Below, piece after piece: positions 39,567 through 48,462 of a stretch of 64,000 nt of DNA. The DNA comes from Tritrichomonas musculus (taxonomy: Eukaryota > Parabasalia > Tritrichomonadida > Tritrichomonadidae), in assembly GCA_039105265.1 (NCBI GenBank), contig JAPFFF010000010.1:1984001-2048000 (forward strand), in the 5' to 3' direction. The notes under the pieces were generated by a model. It did not search any database, was not told the origin of the DNA, and worked only from the letters and a program-made list of their open reading frames with translations. The position numbers and the translations under genes are program-made. Positions within the stretch are counted from its first letter, which is position 1. Every line of letters begins with the position of its first letter.

Positions 39567-39995
39567 TCAGTAATGAATATTAGCTTGCTTAACATTAATT
39601 GGTTTAAAGTATCCAATCCTTCCTTTATTTCTTTCATCCGCTCTACCTTGTATTTCTCCTAATTTCTCTGGTTTCTTTAAGTATGGAGGAAGAATAGGAG
39701 CTTTAGGTGCTTTATCTTTCTTTAAATAATACCCTCCATCTGTAATGCTAACAGGTGGTTCGTGTAATGGTCTTGTTTTATGTTGATTACTCTTTGGTGG
39801 TTTGACTGGTTTGTTTTCCATATACTTTGTTGGTGGTCTATTAATTCTTGGGTTAAACGTAACTGCGTAAGTATTGTCATTAGAAAATATGCCGAAGTGA
39901 TTAAACTCTATTGTCTTCTCAGTCTTAGTTCCTTCATTAAACATTGTCCCCTCTGCTCCAACTGTTGTTGAATTGGGTTTTCTGTACTTATTCAT
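39567..39995 (-). CDS. Maverick Pro/Lys-rich small protein
   Basis: 142 residues, rich in Pro, Lys and Asn, mostly disordered (PPTKYMENKPVKPPKSNQHK, KAPILPPYLKKPEKLGEI). The basic, unstructured make-up could suit a DNA-condensing core protein or capsid cement. Function unknown. Confidence 0.5.
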   Translation of the reverse strand: MNKYRKPNSTTVGAEGTMFNEGTKTEKTIEFNHFGIFSNDNTYAVTFNPRINRPPTKYMENKPVKPPKSNQHKTRPLHEPPVSITDGGYYLKKDKAPKAPILPPYLKKPEKLGEIQGRADERNKGRIGYFKPINVKQANIHY

Positions 39996-40033
39996 TTCTT
40001 TTTCAAAAAAAATTGGTCAGTCGAGATTCCGAC

Positions 40034-40483
40034 TTACAGAACTAGCTCTTGATGGAGACCAATAAATAGTTCGGGTGTATTTAATTCATATTTCTTACGT
40101 AATTCCTCTATCATTGTTTTAGTCTTTTTGGATGCTAATTCTATCGAGTAATTGTAGTAACTGTATTCCCCATATTCTTGTTCCTTATTTGAACCATTAA
40201 CAAAAAACTCATTCATTTTATAATTAATTTTCCTTCTTGAGTTAGTATTTAATACTATGTGTTCTATATCATATTCTTTAATCTTGTCCGGATATATCCT
40301 CCATACGTTCTTGTCCGCCTTAATTGATATGTAGATGACTTTTGCTAAATATTTATTTTTTGAAAGTTGAATTGGATATCGATCACAAAGGATAGCGAAA
40401 TTACTTTCCTTAAAATCTTCTGGGTTATCAGCGAGAGAAATAACATTATTGATGTAATCATATACTTTATATTGATCTTGCAT
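40034..40483 (-). CDS. Maverick protein of unknown function
   Basis: 149 residues, mixed alpha/beta, ending in a helical segment (TKTMIEELRKKYELNTPELF). No catalytic motif or family is recognised. It sits between a Pro-rich protein and the HNH gene on the same strand. Confidence 0.5.
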   Translation of the reverse strand: MQDQYKVYDYINNVISLADNPEDFKESNFAILCDRYPIQLSKNKYLAKVIYISIKADKNVWRIYPDKIKEYDIEHIVLNTNSRRKINYKMNEFFVNGSNKEQEYGEYSYYNYSIELASKKTKTMIEELRKKYELNTPELFIGLHQELVL

Positions 40484-40518
40484 TTTGTAGAGAAATAAAA
40501 AATAATAATAAAATTTTT

Positions 40519-41121
40519 TTAGTCTAATCCGTATTGTTGTTTGAAAGTATGGATGTAGAATGTTGTTTGCTTATTATTTATATCTCTTGTCGCAATGAAT
40601 TTTCTACCACTTTTAGCTGTATTAATGTGCATAACTCTATAAACATCATCAGTTATTCGTTCATAGAATATATCTTCATCATAATAGTAATAATACTTAT
40701 TTTCAGCAAAATATCTTCTTTCATTCCTTAAATCATAGTGAGTAATAACAATTGCTTCGTCTGGAATATTGTCTATAAATTCATATGAAACTCCGTGTCT
40801 TCCTGAAGCATTTCTGTTATTTTCACTTGCTGACACCCAACGTAAGTTCGATAAATGATAATCTGTTCTGTCACGTGAAATATGATCAATGAAAGGCAAG
40901 TCATTTGGGTTTGGTATGAACTGTTTGGCTATAATCCTATGCTTTTGATATGGCTTTCCACTTAAATTTACCTGAACATATCCATTACTTTTGTTTATAC
41001 TTTCCTTTACTTCATAATGATTATCCTTTCGTCTAATAGTGAATGGATACTGGTTAAGTATTTCATATTCATTTTCAAAATCTTTGAGCGTAACAAAATC
41101 TATAACTTGTTCTTCTGTCAT
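40519..41121 (-). CDS. HNH-type homing endonuclease-like protein
   Basis: 200 residues. The core KHRIIAKQFIPNPNDLPFID, HISRDRTDYHLSNLRWVSAS, ENNRN is the HNH motif of phage-type (NUMOD4-associated) endonucleases, with the expected H, N and H positions. The N-terminal part resembles a NUMOD-like DNA-contact module and the C-terminal ~90 residues are unassigned. It may be a selfish homing gene inside the Maverick or have been taken on for DNA processing. Confidence 0.8.
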   Translation of the reverse strand: MTEEQVIDFVTLKDFENEYEILNQYPFTIRRKDNHYEVKESINKSNGYVQVNLSGKPYQKHRIIAKQFIPNPNDLPFIDHISRDRTDYHLSNLRWVSASENNRNASGRHGVSYEFIDNIPDEAIVITHYDLRNERRYFAENKYYYYYDEDIFYERITDDVYRVMHINTAKSGRKFIATRDINNKQTTFYIHTFKQQYGLD

Positions 41122-41189
41122 TTTGTATTTATGTATAGTGATAATAAAAAAATAAAATTAAATTAGAAAGACGCAATTATTTTTGTTAT

Positions 41190-42767
41190 TTATTCCCTTG
41201 AGGTCAGATCATAATTGCCCAAGCGAACTAAAGGTGGCATGCCATTCGGTTGAACTAAGATAGATATAGATGAATCAAATAAGAGACAAATTAAAGGTGG
41301 TGTTTGAACATCTTTTGCATATGTACTTTCACCTGTTTCTTGTGTTACAATTATTTCAAAATTAATTGGTGATAAAGAGGTTAATCCCTGTTGATATGTA
41401 TTATCAGTTTCAGTTGGGAGAGCAATAAAGAAACTTGTTCGGTCATCAGGATAATTTCCAATAGAGCGTGCGTATGGATGGTCATTGGTTAATGATGCAA
41501 CAACTTCTTTATTAAATCCACTCTGTCCTCCATTCATGTTCATTGCGTTCTGACAATATTCAAGGAACTCTGGGTATTCAACAGTGGTACCGAAAGCTTT
41601 AGCAGGAATGTTTCCATACCCACCACAGTTTAATTGGAATGATTTAAATTGTGGATTCCTAAATACTGTGTGATGGGTATGTTTTTCTGGAAATAGACAA
41701 AATATGGAATCAACAAAGCGAGGGGTAATGGTGCAGGTGGTTTTACAATTTGGGTTCTTTAAAGCTGTAGTAGTAGTATAGACAGAAAGTGTTTGTGTTG
41801 GAAATGTTAGTGGATGAGTTGGGTCAGCATATCTTTGTACTAGACTGGAATAAATATTATCTTCTATACCAAAACAAGGAATAATAGATGAACACTCAGT
41901 AATCTCATATTTAGTGACTTGAAATGTCCTGTCTACAGCTTCAAGTGTTTTTCCAGTTCCTGGTTTTGTTGCATACATTTTAATAGGTTCTTTTAATGGT
42001 GTAAATTCATTTGTGATGCTTGGTAATGAGTATGTTGACAATACATTATGTTCATTCTGTAAAGACATTTCAGGACCCATAGGACAACATACCATACCTT
42101 CACATGAAAAGAATAATCGGAGTTCAATCTTGCCTGCGAATGCGGGAAGGTATTTAATATTGGATAATGGTAAGAACCTTCTTAAATCAATCTTTAGGTG
42201 AATTTTATATGTTTTGTCTTCCCATTTTTCTGCCCAATCAACAATAAATCCTGTTCTGCTGCCTGATTTACCATTCCATATATCTTTATGTCTAGCCTTT
42301 GAATATACATCTGCTCTCTTTGTTGTTTCGTTGGCGCAACATGCAGTTAGAAATGATTCTTCGCAACCAAAGTTCTGGGTATATATCGTTATTCCGTTAG
42401 CTACTATTTCATATTTCTCAACAGCATCTCTAGCATCCTTGAAACCAAACCATACTCTATTCAATTGATATTTATCATCTGCTGGAGCAACAGTTTGTCC
42501 TGCCATTTCTTTAATCTTTACCTCCATGTCAGCTCTAATAAATCCATTATATATGTCTGCTGTATTATTTGTGTTAGGTGATATAATTGCACTTGTATAT
42601 GAGCCTTGAGTTATTGGAGGCGATGGAGAATAAGATGTTTGTGGACTAATTGTGTATTGCTTGTTGGTATCTGATAAGGCTATACAATTATCAACAATAT
42701 CAAAATAGCTAGCAATTTGGGTACATGTTTCAGCTGACGTCCTTAGTTCAATTTCTGGATTTAACAT
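41190..42767 (-). CDS. Candidate double jelly-roll major capsid protein
   Basis: 525 residues from the ATG at 42767 (MLNPEIELRTSAET). The N-terminal ~60 residues are polar. From there two beta-rich halves follow, with KIHLKIDLRRFLPLSNIKYL and PAFAGKIELRLFFSC, a pattern typical of Polinton capsid proteins where the first jelly roll closes (…LPLF-GKLEIRL). Length and its place among ATPase, integrase and minor virion genes fit the major capsid protein. The family assignment is by pattern and context only. Confidence 0.65.
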   Translation of the reverse strand: MLNPEIELRTSAETCTQIASYFDIVDNCIALSDTNKQYTISPQTSYSPSPPITQGSYTSAIISPNTNNTADIYNGFIRADMEVKIKEMAGQTVAPADDKYQLNRVWFGFKDARDAVEKYEIVANGITIYTQNFGCEESFLTACCANETTKRADVYSKARHKDIWNGKSGSRTGFIVDWAEKWEDKTYKIHLKIDLRRFLPLSNIKYLPAFAGKIELRLFFSCEGMVCCPMGPEMSLQNEHNVLSTYSLPSITNEFTPLKEPIKMYATKPGTGKTLEAVDRTFQVTKYEITECSSIIPCFGIEDNIYSSLVQRYADPTHPLTFPTQTLSVYTTTTALKNPNCKTTCTITPRFVDSIFCLFPEKHTHHTVFRNPQFKSFQLNCGGYGNIPAKAFGTTVEYPEFLEYCQNAMNMNGGQSGFNKEVVASLTNDHPYARSIGNYPDDRTSFFIALPTETDNTYQQGLTSLSPINFEIIVTQETGESTYAKDVQTPPLICLLFDSSISILVQPNGMPPLVRLGNYDLTSRE

Positions 42768-42798
42768 ATTTTCTTTTAAGAAAAATAATAAAAGCAAA

Positions 42799-43341
42799 TT
42801 AAATCATATCAGAGAAAATATTATTTCGCCTTCTACGAATAGGTTGAGGTGGGATTACTGGTATTGGTTCCTCTTCGGATTCGTCTTCTATTTGATTTGG
42901 TTCTTGGAAGTATTGTGGCTGAGTATACTGTGGATAATATGGTTTTCTCATTTGTTTTTGTATTACATCTTTTATCATTTTCTTCTGTTCTTTCTTAGCC
43001 CTTTCGTTTTTAAACTCTTCACCCAATAGCTTTAATTGGTTTAGTATTTCTATATTTATTGTTGGATCATATACTTGTTTTGGTTGTTCTTCTATTATTG
43101 GTTTTTTGGGTTTTGGTATTTCCTCAGGTGGGTCGGAATTCTGACCAACAACTTTTTCTTCAATCGTTTCTGTTTTAGTTAATGGTTCAGGTGGTGGTTT
43201 CGTTAATGATTGCTCTCTTCTTTTTACTATATATTTGTTTTCTTTTTTGGTAGGAAGTACATCCCAATCAGGGTCCTCACGACCATTAAGCCAGTTCTGT
43301 ATTACTTGTAATCTTTTTGATCCTGTCAAATGCTTAGACAT
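42799..43341 (-). CDS. Maverick Pro-rich / coiled-coil protein, relative of 24100-24468
   Basis: 180 residues from an ATG in TTAAATG context. A basic N-terminus, a Pro/Glu/Lys-rich linker (PPEEIPKPKKPIIEEQPKQV), a helix (NERAKKEQKKMIKDVIQKQM), a Pro/Gln/Tyr-rich segment and a basic end RRRRNNIFSDMI. The nested element's 24100-24468 protein shares the helix and the closing motif. Virion assembly is plausible from its position. No named family. Confidence 0.6.
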   Translation of the reverse strand: MSKHLTGSKRLQVIQNWLNGREDPDWDVLPTKKENKYIVKRREQSLTKPPPEPLTKTETIEEKVVGQNSDPPEEIPKPKKPIIEEQPKQVYDPTINIEILNQLKLLGEEFKNERAKKEQKKMIKDVIQKQMRKPYYPQYTQPQYFQEPNQIEDESEEEPIPVIPPQPIRRRRNNIFSDMI

Positions 43342-43372
43342 TTAATTGATAAAAAAATCATTTTATTGAGTT

Positions 43373-43903
43373 TTATTGAGTTTTCTTTGTTTTTCTTGAT
43401 TTCTTTCTCTTTCTTTTATTCAATTTCGCTATATGTGCTTCTGCTTCATCCACATATTTACTTCTGTTCTGATATATTTTATAAGCAGCTGGCTTTCTCG
43501 AATAATGAATGCGTGGAAAATCTGCATACATTACATTACTACCTAGCGGATTAGGTTGTCTTTCTGCTATATTCTTTTCTAATGCTGCCTTTACTTCTCC
43601 TTCTTTTATTCCACTTGCTATTGTTGTCAATCCTTTACCTATACCTATTGCTGCTGGATTACCCGTTATTGTTCCAAAAGCTTGTGTTGCTCCCCCTACT
43701 GTATTTAATATTGGTGCCTTATTTTTCCAAGCCCATTTACCAGCTTTACCAACTGCACTATCGCCAATGAATTTACTTACTTTCCCAAAACCAGATTTTA
43801 CAGAATTCCATGCATTATTTATAAATTTCCCAAAAGTACTACCACCAGAATCTGGTGTAGTAGATTGAATATATTTTCCAGAATCGATTGTTCCTGAAGG
43901 CAT
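43373..43903 (-). CDS. Membrane-active minor virion protein candidate (adenovirus pVI/pX-like make-up)
   Basis: 176 residues from an ATG in TTAAATG context. The N-terminal half is amphipathic and Gly/Ala-rich (GKFINNAWNSVKSGFGKVSK, then GGATQAFGTITGNPAAIGIG). The C-terminus is strongly basic (KLNKRKRKKSRKTKKTQ). Adenovirus-like minor capsid proteins combine an amphipathic membrane-disrupting helix with a basic DNA-contacting tail. The likeness is architectural only. Confidence 0.5.
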   Translation of the reverse strand: MPSGTIDSGKYIQSTTPDSGGSTFGKFINNAWNSVKSGFGKVSKFIGDSAVGKAGKWAWKNKAPILNTVGGATQAFGTITGNPAAIGIGKGLTTIASGIKEGEVKAALEKNIAERQPNPLGSNVMYADFPRIHYSRKPAAYKIYQNRSKYVDEAEAHIAKLNKRKRKKSRKTKKTQ

Positions 43904-43920
43904 TTAATTTACAAATAAAA

Positions 43921-44778
43921 CTACTTTTCAAAGTAATATTTATTGGCGGTTATGTTCATAATAAATTTTGAATGAAGATCTCTATGCTGTAAATATTCTT
44001 TTACCGTCTTCTTGATATTAAGGTTGTTATTTGTTTGTTGAAGCAAGGAAGTAAAATCTTCTTCTGAGTATCCACTATAGCATATGATATCCGTGGCCAA
44101 TCTTTTTGCATTTATGTGTACGAATCTGATTGTCTGAATAGCCATGATGCAGGTAATATTATAATGTCTTGTCTTGGTTAATAGTCTAAGGAATTCAGTA
44201 TTGTTATGTGTCAATAAATCACTTCCTGCACAGTCATCCAATATTATTAGTGTGTTATATGGGTAAGAAGAGGTTTGGTATTTTACTAACTTATTGGCTA
44301 TATATACTATTCTATCATCTATTTCTTGGAGGGAGTGCTTGTTTATAAGTCTCTGCATTTCTTCATTTGTTTCCTTCATTTTTGATAATACATGCTTTAC
44401 CATTGCATAATATTTTATTTTTCTTTTGAGGTGTTTCTTTAGGTAATCCATCAATTGGGCTTCATTAAGATATACTATTGGTGTCTTTACCTCTTTACTC
44501 ATTGCCTCAGCCGTTTTGTCTGCTTTTCCAGAACTTGAGCAAAATATTATTTTTTGATAGTACGGATGCTTAAATAGACGTTCAGTAATTAGTATGTGTT
44601 TCCACAACCAATAACTCTTACCTGCACCTGGTTTACCAATAAGAAAATAAATTCCATTCGTACTAAAAGGATAGGAAGGATGTAATGGTTTCATCAGTGC
44701 TGCCTCTATCTCTTTCTGGTTCTTCTTCATTGTCTTTTGGATTAAGGATTCCACTTCTTTCATTATTTGTTTAGACAT
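43921..44778 (-). CDS. FtsK/HerA-like genome packaging ATPase
   Basis: 285 residues from an ATG in TAAATG context. Walker A is GKPGAGKS (residues 48-55). Walker B is TLIILDDCAGSD, followed by a sensor-like LTKTRHYNITCIMAIQ, as in A32/FtsK-type viral packaging ATPases. It moves element DNA into capsids. Located between the candidate minor capsid gene and the integrase, the usual Maverick neighbourhood. Confidence 0.9.
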   Translation of the reverse strand: MSKQIMKEVESLIQKTMKKNQKEIEAALMKPLHPSYPFSTNGIYFLIGKPGAGKSYWLWKHILITERLFKHPYYQKIIFCSSSGKADKTAEAMSKEVKTPIVYLNEAQLMDYLKKHLKRKIKYYAMVKHVLSKMKETNEEMQRLINKHSLQEIDDRIVYIANKLVKYQTSSYPYNTLIILDDCAGSDLLTHNNTEFLRLLTKTRHYNITCIMAIQTIRFVHINAKRLATDIICYSGYSEEDFTSLLQQTNNNLNIKKTVKEYLQHRDLHSKFIMNITANKYYFEK

Positions 44779-44788
44779 TTATTTGTGG

Positions 44789-45874
44789 TTAAATCCATTT
44801 CTTTATATTGTTGGGTATATTTTTCTTCTTTGACCAGTAATCCACTTCAAGATTAGATAGCTTTGTTGGAGCACCTTCTCGTAAATTTTTAGCCGGTATG
44901 ATGTCTTCTGTACCTTCGCTGTATTTAATTTTATATTTGTTCTTTGTTGTATCATAAGAAATAATCTTCTCCACAATACCTCTCTTGCCTCCCTTAAGTG
45001 TTTGTGCAATATTTTTGTTTTGTGTCTTGATTAACCTATAACCAGGGAGTTTGTCTATTGACTCATCTTTGGACTTAATTATAAATTGGTTCCCAGCCTT
45101 TGAATCAACTATATATGCTTCCTTGCTTACCTTGTTCCTGCGCTTCGAAAATGGCTCCTTAGCCTGAATAATTCTAACTCTATCATTTGGCTTAAAGTCA
45201 TATGGATTGTTTTGCGACTTGGTTTTTACATATTCTTTTTCATCTTTCTCTGTCATCTCGTTTGGTATCTTATAGTCCAATGATCTGTGGGGAGAATTGT
45301 TGTATGAATCTATTAAACTATCCATTTCTTTCTCATTAATGAACCTGTTCTCGCCTACCATGTCTCTAATCGTTCTCATGAACCTATTTATGATACCTAG
45401 TACATTATGATTATTATCCTCGGTAGTAGTGTAAACAATATTTTTGGTCTTCATCAACTGTAATACATCATTGGACAAGTAAGCAGCATCCTGGTCTGAT
45501 GTTATCGAATAGACATCTGGCTCGTCCTCAAAAAATTTATTTAATGCCTTGACTACTTCTTTTGCACCTTTCCCCTTCATTGGATAACAATATGCTTTTC
45601 TTGTGTTAATATTAATTAGCATCAAATAGTTGAGACCATCCTTTGTCTTATCATTGATGAATGTGTCCATTTGATATCCCCCAGAGTGTTTAGAATAGAT
45701 ATTCATAAACTTTGCCTTTGGTACCTTTACATCATGTACTATCTTCCTTAAATAATCTAATGCGGCTTCTTCTGTGAATCCATATCGTTTTGCGAGTGGA
45801 ACAAATTTAGAGGCAGATCTCCAAGGAAAAAAAGAATGAAGCTCATTAATTGTCTTAAAATGCTTTTTGTTCAT
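44789..45874 (-). CDS. Retroviral-type (c-int) integrase of the Maverick
   Basis: 361 residues from an ATG in TTAAATG context. An N-terminal helical region precedes an RNase-H-fold core with GGYQMDTFIND and YSITSDQDAAY acidic positions and a GIINRFMRTIRD helix. Then NNSPHRSLDYKIPNEM and a C-terminal chromo/SH3-like domain (KPNDRVRI..., then KYKIKYSEGTEDIIPAKNL). It joins the terminal repeats to target DNA with 5-6 bp duplications, as seen here. Confidence 0.9.
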   Translation of the reverse strand: MNKKHFKTINELHSFFPWRSASKFVPLAKRYGFTEEAALDYLRKIVHDVKVPKAKFMNIYSKHSGGYQMDTFINDKTKDGLNYLMLININTRKAYCYPMKGKGAKEVVKALNKFFEDEPDVYSITSDQDAAYLSNDVLQLMKTKNIVYTTTEDNNHNVLGIINRFMRTIRDMVGENRFINEKEMDSLIDSYNNSPHRSLDYKIPNEMTEKDEKEYVKTKSQNNPYDFKPNDRVRIIQAKEPFSKRRNKVSKEAYIVDSKAGNQFIIKSKDESIDKLPGYRLIKTQNKNIAQTLKGGKRGIVEKIISYDTTKNKYKIKYSEGTEDIIPAKNLREGAPTKLSNLEVDYWSKKKNIPNNIKKWI

Positions 45875-45885
45875 TTAAATTAGTC

Positions 45886-47208
45886 TTAAATGTAAAGCAT
45901 CTTCTTAAATGGTAAGAATTGCATTTCAATGACAAATGATTCATTGTTTGGTACCAGAACAGGAATATTATTATGACGCCCTGAATATAATTCTATCCAA
46001 AATCTTTGATCAGTTGAGTTTAGCTTGAAGTACTTGATAGGACTGAAGTATATTTGACTATTACCTAAATAATATTTATTTGATTGCTCAGCTATTGATG
46101 AATATACTTTACACGAATGTCTATCCCAAATATTTTTAAAATCTAATCTTCTGCACCATTTATCATTAAAGTCATATGGATTATTTTGATATGGTTTATC
46201 TCCTATATTAAATAAATCAGCAAAATCAGTATTCTTATAGTTAGAATCTGTTCTATTACTTTCTCTAAAATTAATCTTGAAATCAACGTAGTATAGACCT
46301 AATTCGACAAAATCATTTTCCCCTGGTATTGGTTTTGGTGTAGGTGTTGGTGTTGGTGTAGGTGTTGGTGTAGGTTCATAATCTGTTATCTCTGGTGCCA
46401 TATATATAAATGATGGTTTGGAAATTGTATTCTTTTCTAAGTTCTGTGGTGAAAAAATGGTTTCAATAAATGCTTTCTTATCATAATCATAATATCCATC
46501 CATTTGAAAATCGTTTCGGCTTCTATCAATCTTATCTTGGCGAAAGAGCGGAATAATATTTTCTTCATGCTCTTTAAACCAATTATCGATTTTTGTTTTA
46601 TATTCTTGATACTTTTCTCGGGCATTAAATAGAAATGTTAACACATCTTTCACAAAATAGAAACGTCCAAATAATGGATTAATATATTCTTTGGTGATAG
46701 CTTTATATTGTTCCAATATTTTATTCCAAGAATCAGCTGTTACTTTACAATCTTTTAAGAATGCTTCATTATATGTATTAAATACTTTATCTAATTGGTC
46801 ATTTATATCATCAAATATTTTTCTCATATCATTATCAGTCGATAACCAAGATATAACATGGATTGTTAATTCTATTTTTGATTTTTTTGGTAATTTGTCA
46901 TATATTTCGTCATTATTTATTTTTTTATTTTTATCCTTTGCCTTTTCTTCCTTTACCTTTTCATCAAAGTCCTTCCTCAAATATTTTCGAATGCTAAAAT
47001 CAAATTCTAATTTTCTTCTTCGAGCCATTAAATAAATACTTCTTACGCCTACAATTGATTCCCCTCTATTCGAAGTACACCATTCTTGAGGAAAATTAAA
47101 GTAATATCGATTAGGTTTGCTTGGGTCTTGTTCTCCATCTTCTAAAAAGTAAGCATATTCAATTGGTATAGGTGTTGTTTCTTCTGCGGGATTAAGTGTT
47201 GGATACAT
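45886..47208 (-). CDS. Maverick virion-type protein with Pro/Thr linker
   Basis: 440 residues from the ATG at 47208 (MYPTLNP). The first ~60 residues (NRYYFNFPQEWCTSNRGESI, VGVRSIYLMARRRKLEFDFS) are strand-rich. A charged helical section (~65-230) follows, then a PTPTPTPTPKP stretch and a beta-rich end (STDQRFWIELYSG...). The split beta domain with an insert may be a minor capsid or fibre base protein. It is the last gene before the right end and directly follows the integrase. Confidence 0.6.
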   Translation of the reverse strand: MYPTLNPAEETTPIPIEYAYFLEDGEQDPSKPNRYYFNFPQEWCTSNRGESIVGVRSIYLMARRRKLEFDFSIRKYLRKDFDEKVKEEKAKDKNKKINNDEIYDKLPKKSKIELTIHVISWLSTDNDMRKIFDDINDQLDKVFNTYNEAFLKDCKVTADSWNKILEQYKAITKEYINPLFGRFYFVKDVLTFLFNAREKYQEYKTKIDNWFKEHEENIIPLFRQDKIDRSRNDFQMDGYYDYDKKAFIETIFSPQNLEKNTISKPSFIYMAPEITDYEPTPTPTPTPTPTPKPIPGENDFVELGLYYVDFKINFRESNRTDSNYKNTDFADLFNIGDKPYQNNPYDFNDKWCRRLDFKNIWDRHSCKVYSSIAEQSNKYYLGNSQIYFSPIKYFKLNSTDQRFWIELYSGRHNNIPVLVPNNESFVIEMQFLPFKKMLYI

Positions 47209-47504
47209 TTTTATAAAAATATTAAAATATAAAAACAAAAGTGCAAAAACCAACCCTGAGAGGCCTTTTTCTGAATTACTTATAAAAGAGATCTACTTCA
47301 AATGAAATCCTTATTGAAAGGAGCCGTCCGTTAACTAGGGGAAGTTAATGGCCTCGATCAGGAAGATGGAAACTTAACTCAATAAGTTTTTTGTTTGCGG
47401 AATAATTGTTAACGAACAACTCACAACTTGGCCACAAATCCAAGTTTTCACAGATTTCACTCAAAGTCCACTCTTTCTCATAACTCAGAAAAAATGCGTT
47501 CCGG

Positions 47505-47575
47505 ATATATGTCGAACCTAGGATGTTAGGTAGGGAGTTTAACCATTACGACACACGCATAGACAAAGATGGAAA
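47505..47575 (-). pseudogene. tRNA-like remnant
   Basis: On the minus strand GTGTCGTAATGGTTAAACTC resembles a D-arm, and CCTAGGTTCGACATA a T-arm, at tRNA-like spacing. Acceptor and anticodon stems do not pair well. A decayed tRNA gene is likely; the amino acid is not clear. Confidence 0.35.
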
Positions 47576-47689
47576 CTCGATTTTGAATAAATATAAAACC
47601 AAATAAATATTGAAATATATTCTAATAACTCAAATAATATATTCAGAATTTAGTTTTAAAAATAAACCATCCAAAAATATTCTTGTATG

Positions 47690-47762
47690 GGGTCATAGCT
47701 CAATGGAAATATTTGGTGGAAAGTTACATGGTTCGAAAAATAGAAAGTCCGACATTTTTTAT
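47690..47762 (+). pseudogene. tRNA-like remnant
   Basis: GGGGTCATAGCTCAATGG looks like an acceptor strand and D-arm start. GGTTCGAA follows about 28 bases later, too close and with a poor T-stem, and a T6 run comes at the end. Acceptor ends do not pair. Probably decayed. Confidence 0.3.
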
Positions 47763-47910
47763 AAAAATTAATTTTAATAAATTATAACCATAACCTTGTA
47801 AAAATAATAAAAAATTTTATCTATCAATTTATTAATAAAATTTTCTTTCACAAATATTATAATTTTAAAGGAAAAAATTTTATTTCTCAATTTTGAAAAT
47901 TTTAAGGTTG

Positions 47911-47969
47911 TTACTGTACAGTAAGTGTACAGTGACTGTACAGTAAGTGTACAGTAAGTGTACAGTACC
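47911..47969. promoter_or_regulatory. Five TGTACAGT sites at exact 11-bp spacing
   Basis: TGTACAGT starts at 47915, 47926, 47937, 47948 and 47959. Each site has a palindromic TGTACA core, and the 11-bp period places them on one face of the helix. This resembles iterated protein-binding sites at operators or replication origins. It lies about 270 bp inside the right terminal repeat. Confidence 0.6.
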
Positions 47970-48234
47970 AAAATTTATATTCAAAAAGTGGAACAAAAAT
48001 TTTGAAAAATTAATTAAAATCAATAACAAAATAATAAAAATTTAAATTCAAAAAGTGAAAAATAATATTAAAATATCTTGGTGTCTAGTTAACTTTTTAA
48101 GAATATTTTTATAAAATCTTTTCAAAATATTTGAGAGAAAAAAATATACTTCTGGCATAAAAATATTTGAGAGAAAATATTAACTCAATCAAAACTCAAT
48201 TTTTCGGGGTCGTGCCTATACAAGAAATACCGTA

Positions 48235-48456
48235 TTTTCGGGTGTAGAATTCAAAAAACACCATTAGAAAGCTCAAAAACTACTCCATACCTTGGAAATG
48301 ACATTGGTGGAATAGTGAAAGTAGAGAGTGTGTACTTACGATAGGTTTTCAGAGGGTATTTGGCCGGGTAGCGAGGCCCAAGCGAAGGTGTACCTGAGCT
48401 TGGTGGCGAGCAGTGTAGGCTGGGGTGAAGAATGAATCCCAGCCTATACTATACTA
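48235..48456 (-). repeat. Right terminal inverted repeat of the Maverick
   Basis: 222 bp, exact reverse complement of 16589-16810 by eye. Confidence 0.95.
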
Positions 48457-48462
48457 CTTAAT
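48457..48462. repeat. Target-site duplication, right (CTTAAT)
   Basis: Five of six bases match the left copy TTTAAT at 16583-16588. Confidence 0.7.

Larger units (their letters stand above)
47254..48234. other. Non-coding, host-like stretch before the right terminal repeat
   Basis: About 980 bp without a gene. It is compositionally host-like and carries two TTCAAAAAGT motifs (47980-47989, 48047-48056). It holds two tRNA-like remnants and a run of evenly spaced TGTACAGT sites. It may be host DNA captured by the element or a separate insertion. Confidence 0.55.
16589..48456. mobile_element. Maverick/Polinton element, 31.9 kb, containing a nested related element
   Basis: The element is bounded by perfect 222-bp terminal inverted repeats beginning TAGTATAGTATAGG and by a 6-bp target duplication. 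It encodes the hallmark set: DNA polymerase B, retroviral-type integrase, FtsK/HerA-like packaging ATPase and a candidate double jelly-roll capsid protein, plus many smaller proteins. I saw no recognisable adenovirus-type protease. At nearly 32 kb it is longer than the usual 15-20 kb because of the nested element (17540-24459) and two giant surface-type genes. Identical terminal repeats imply a very recent insertion. It looks largely whole apart from at least one gene cut by the nested insertion. Confidence 0.95.

Noticed and set aside
43509-43868. 119-residue plus-strand frame
   Set aside because: It is a mirror of the minus-strand Gly/Ala-rich gene at 43373-43903.
47774-47971. 65-residue minus-strand frame
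   Set aside because: Its start is produced by the TGTACAGT array, and the rest is AT-rich filler.
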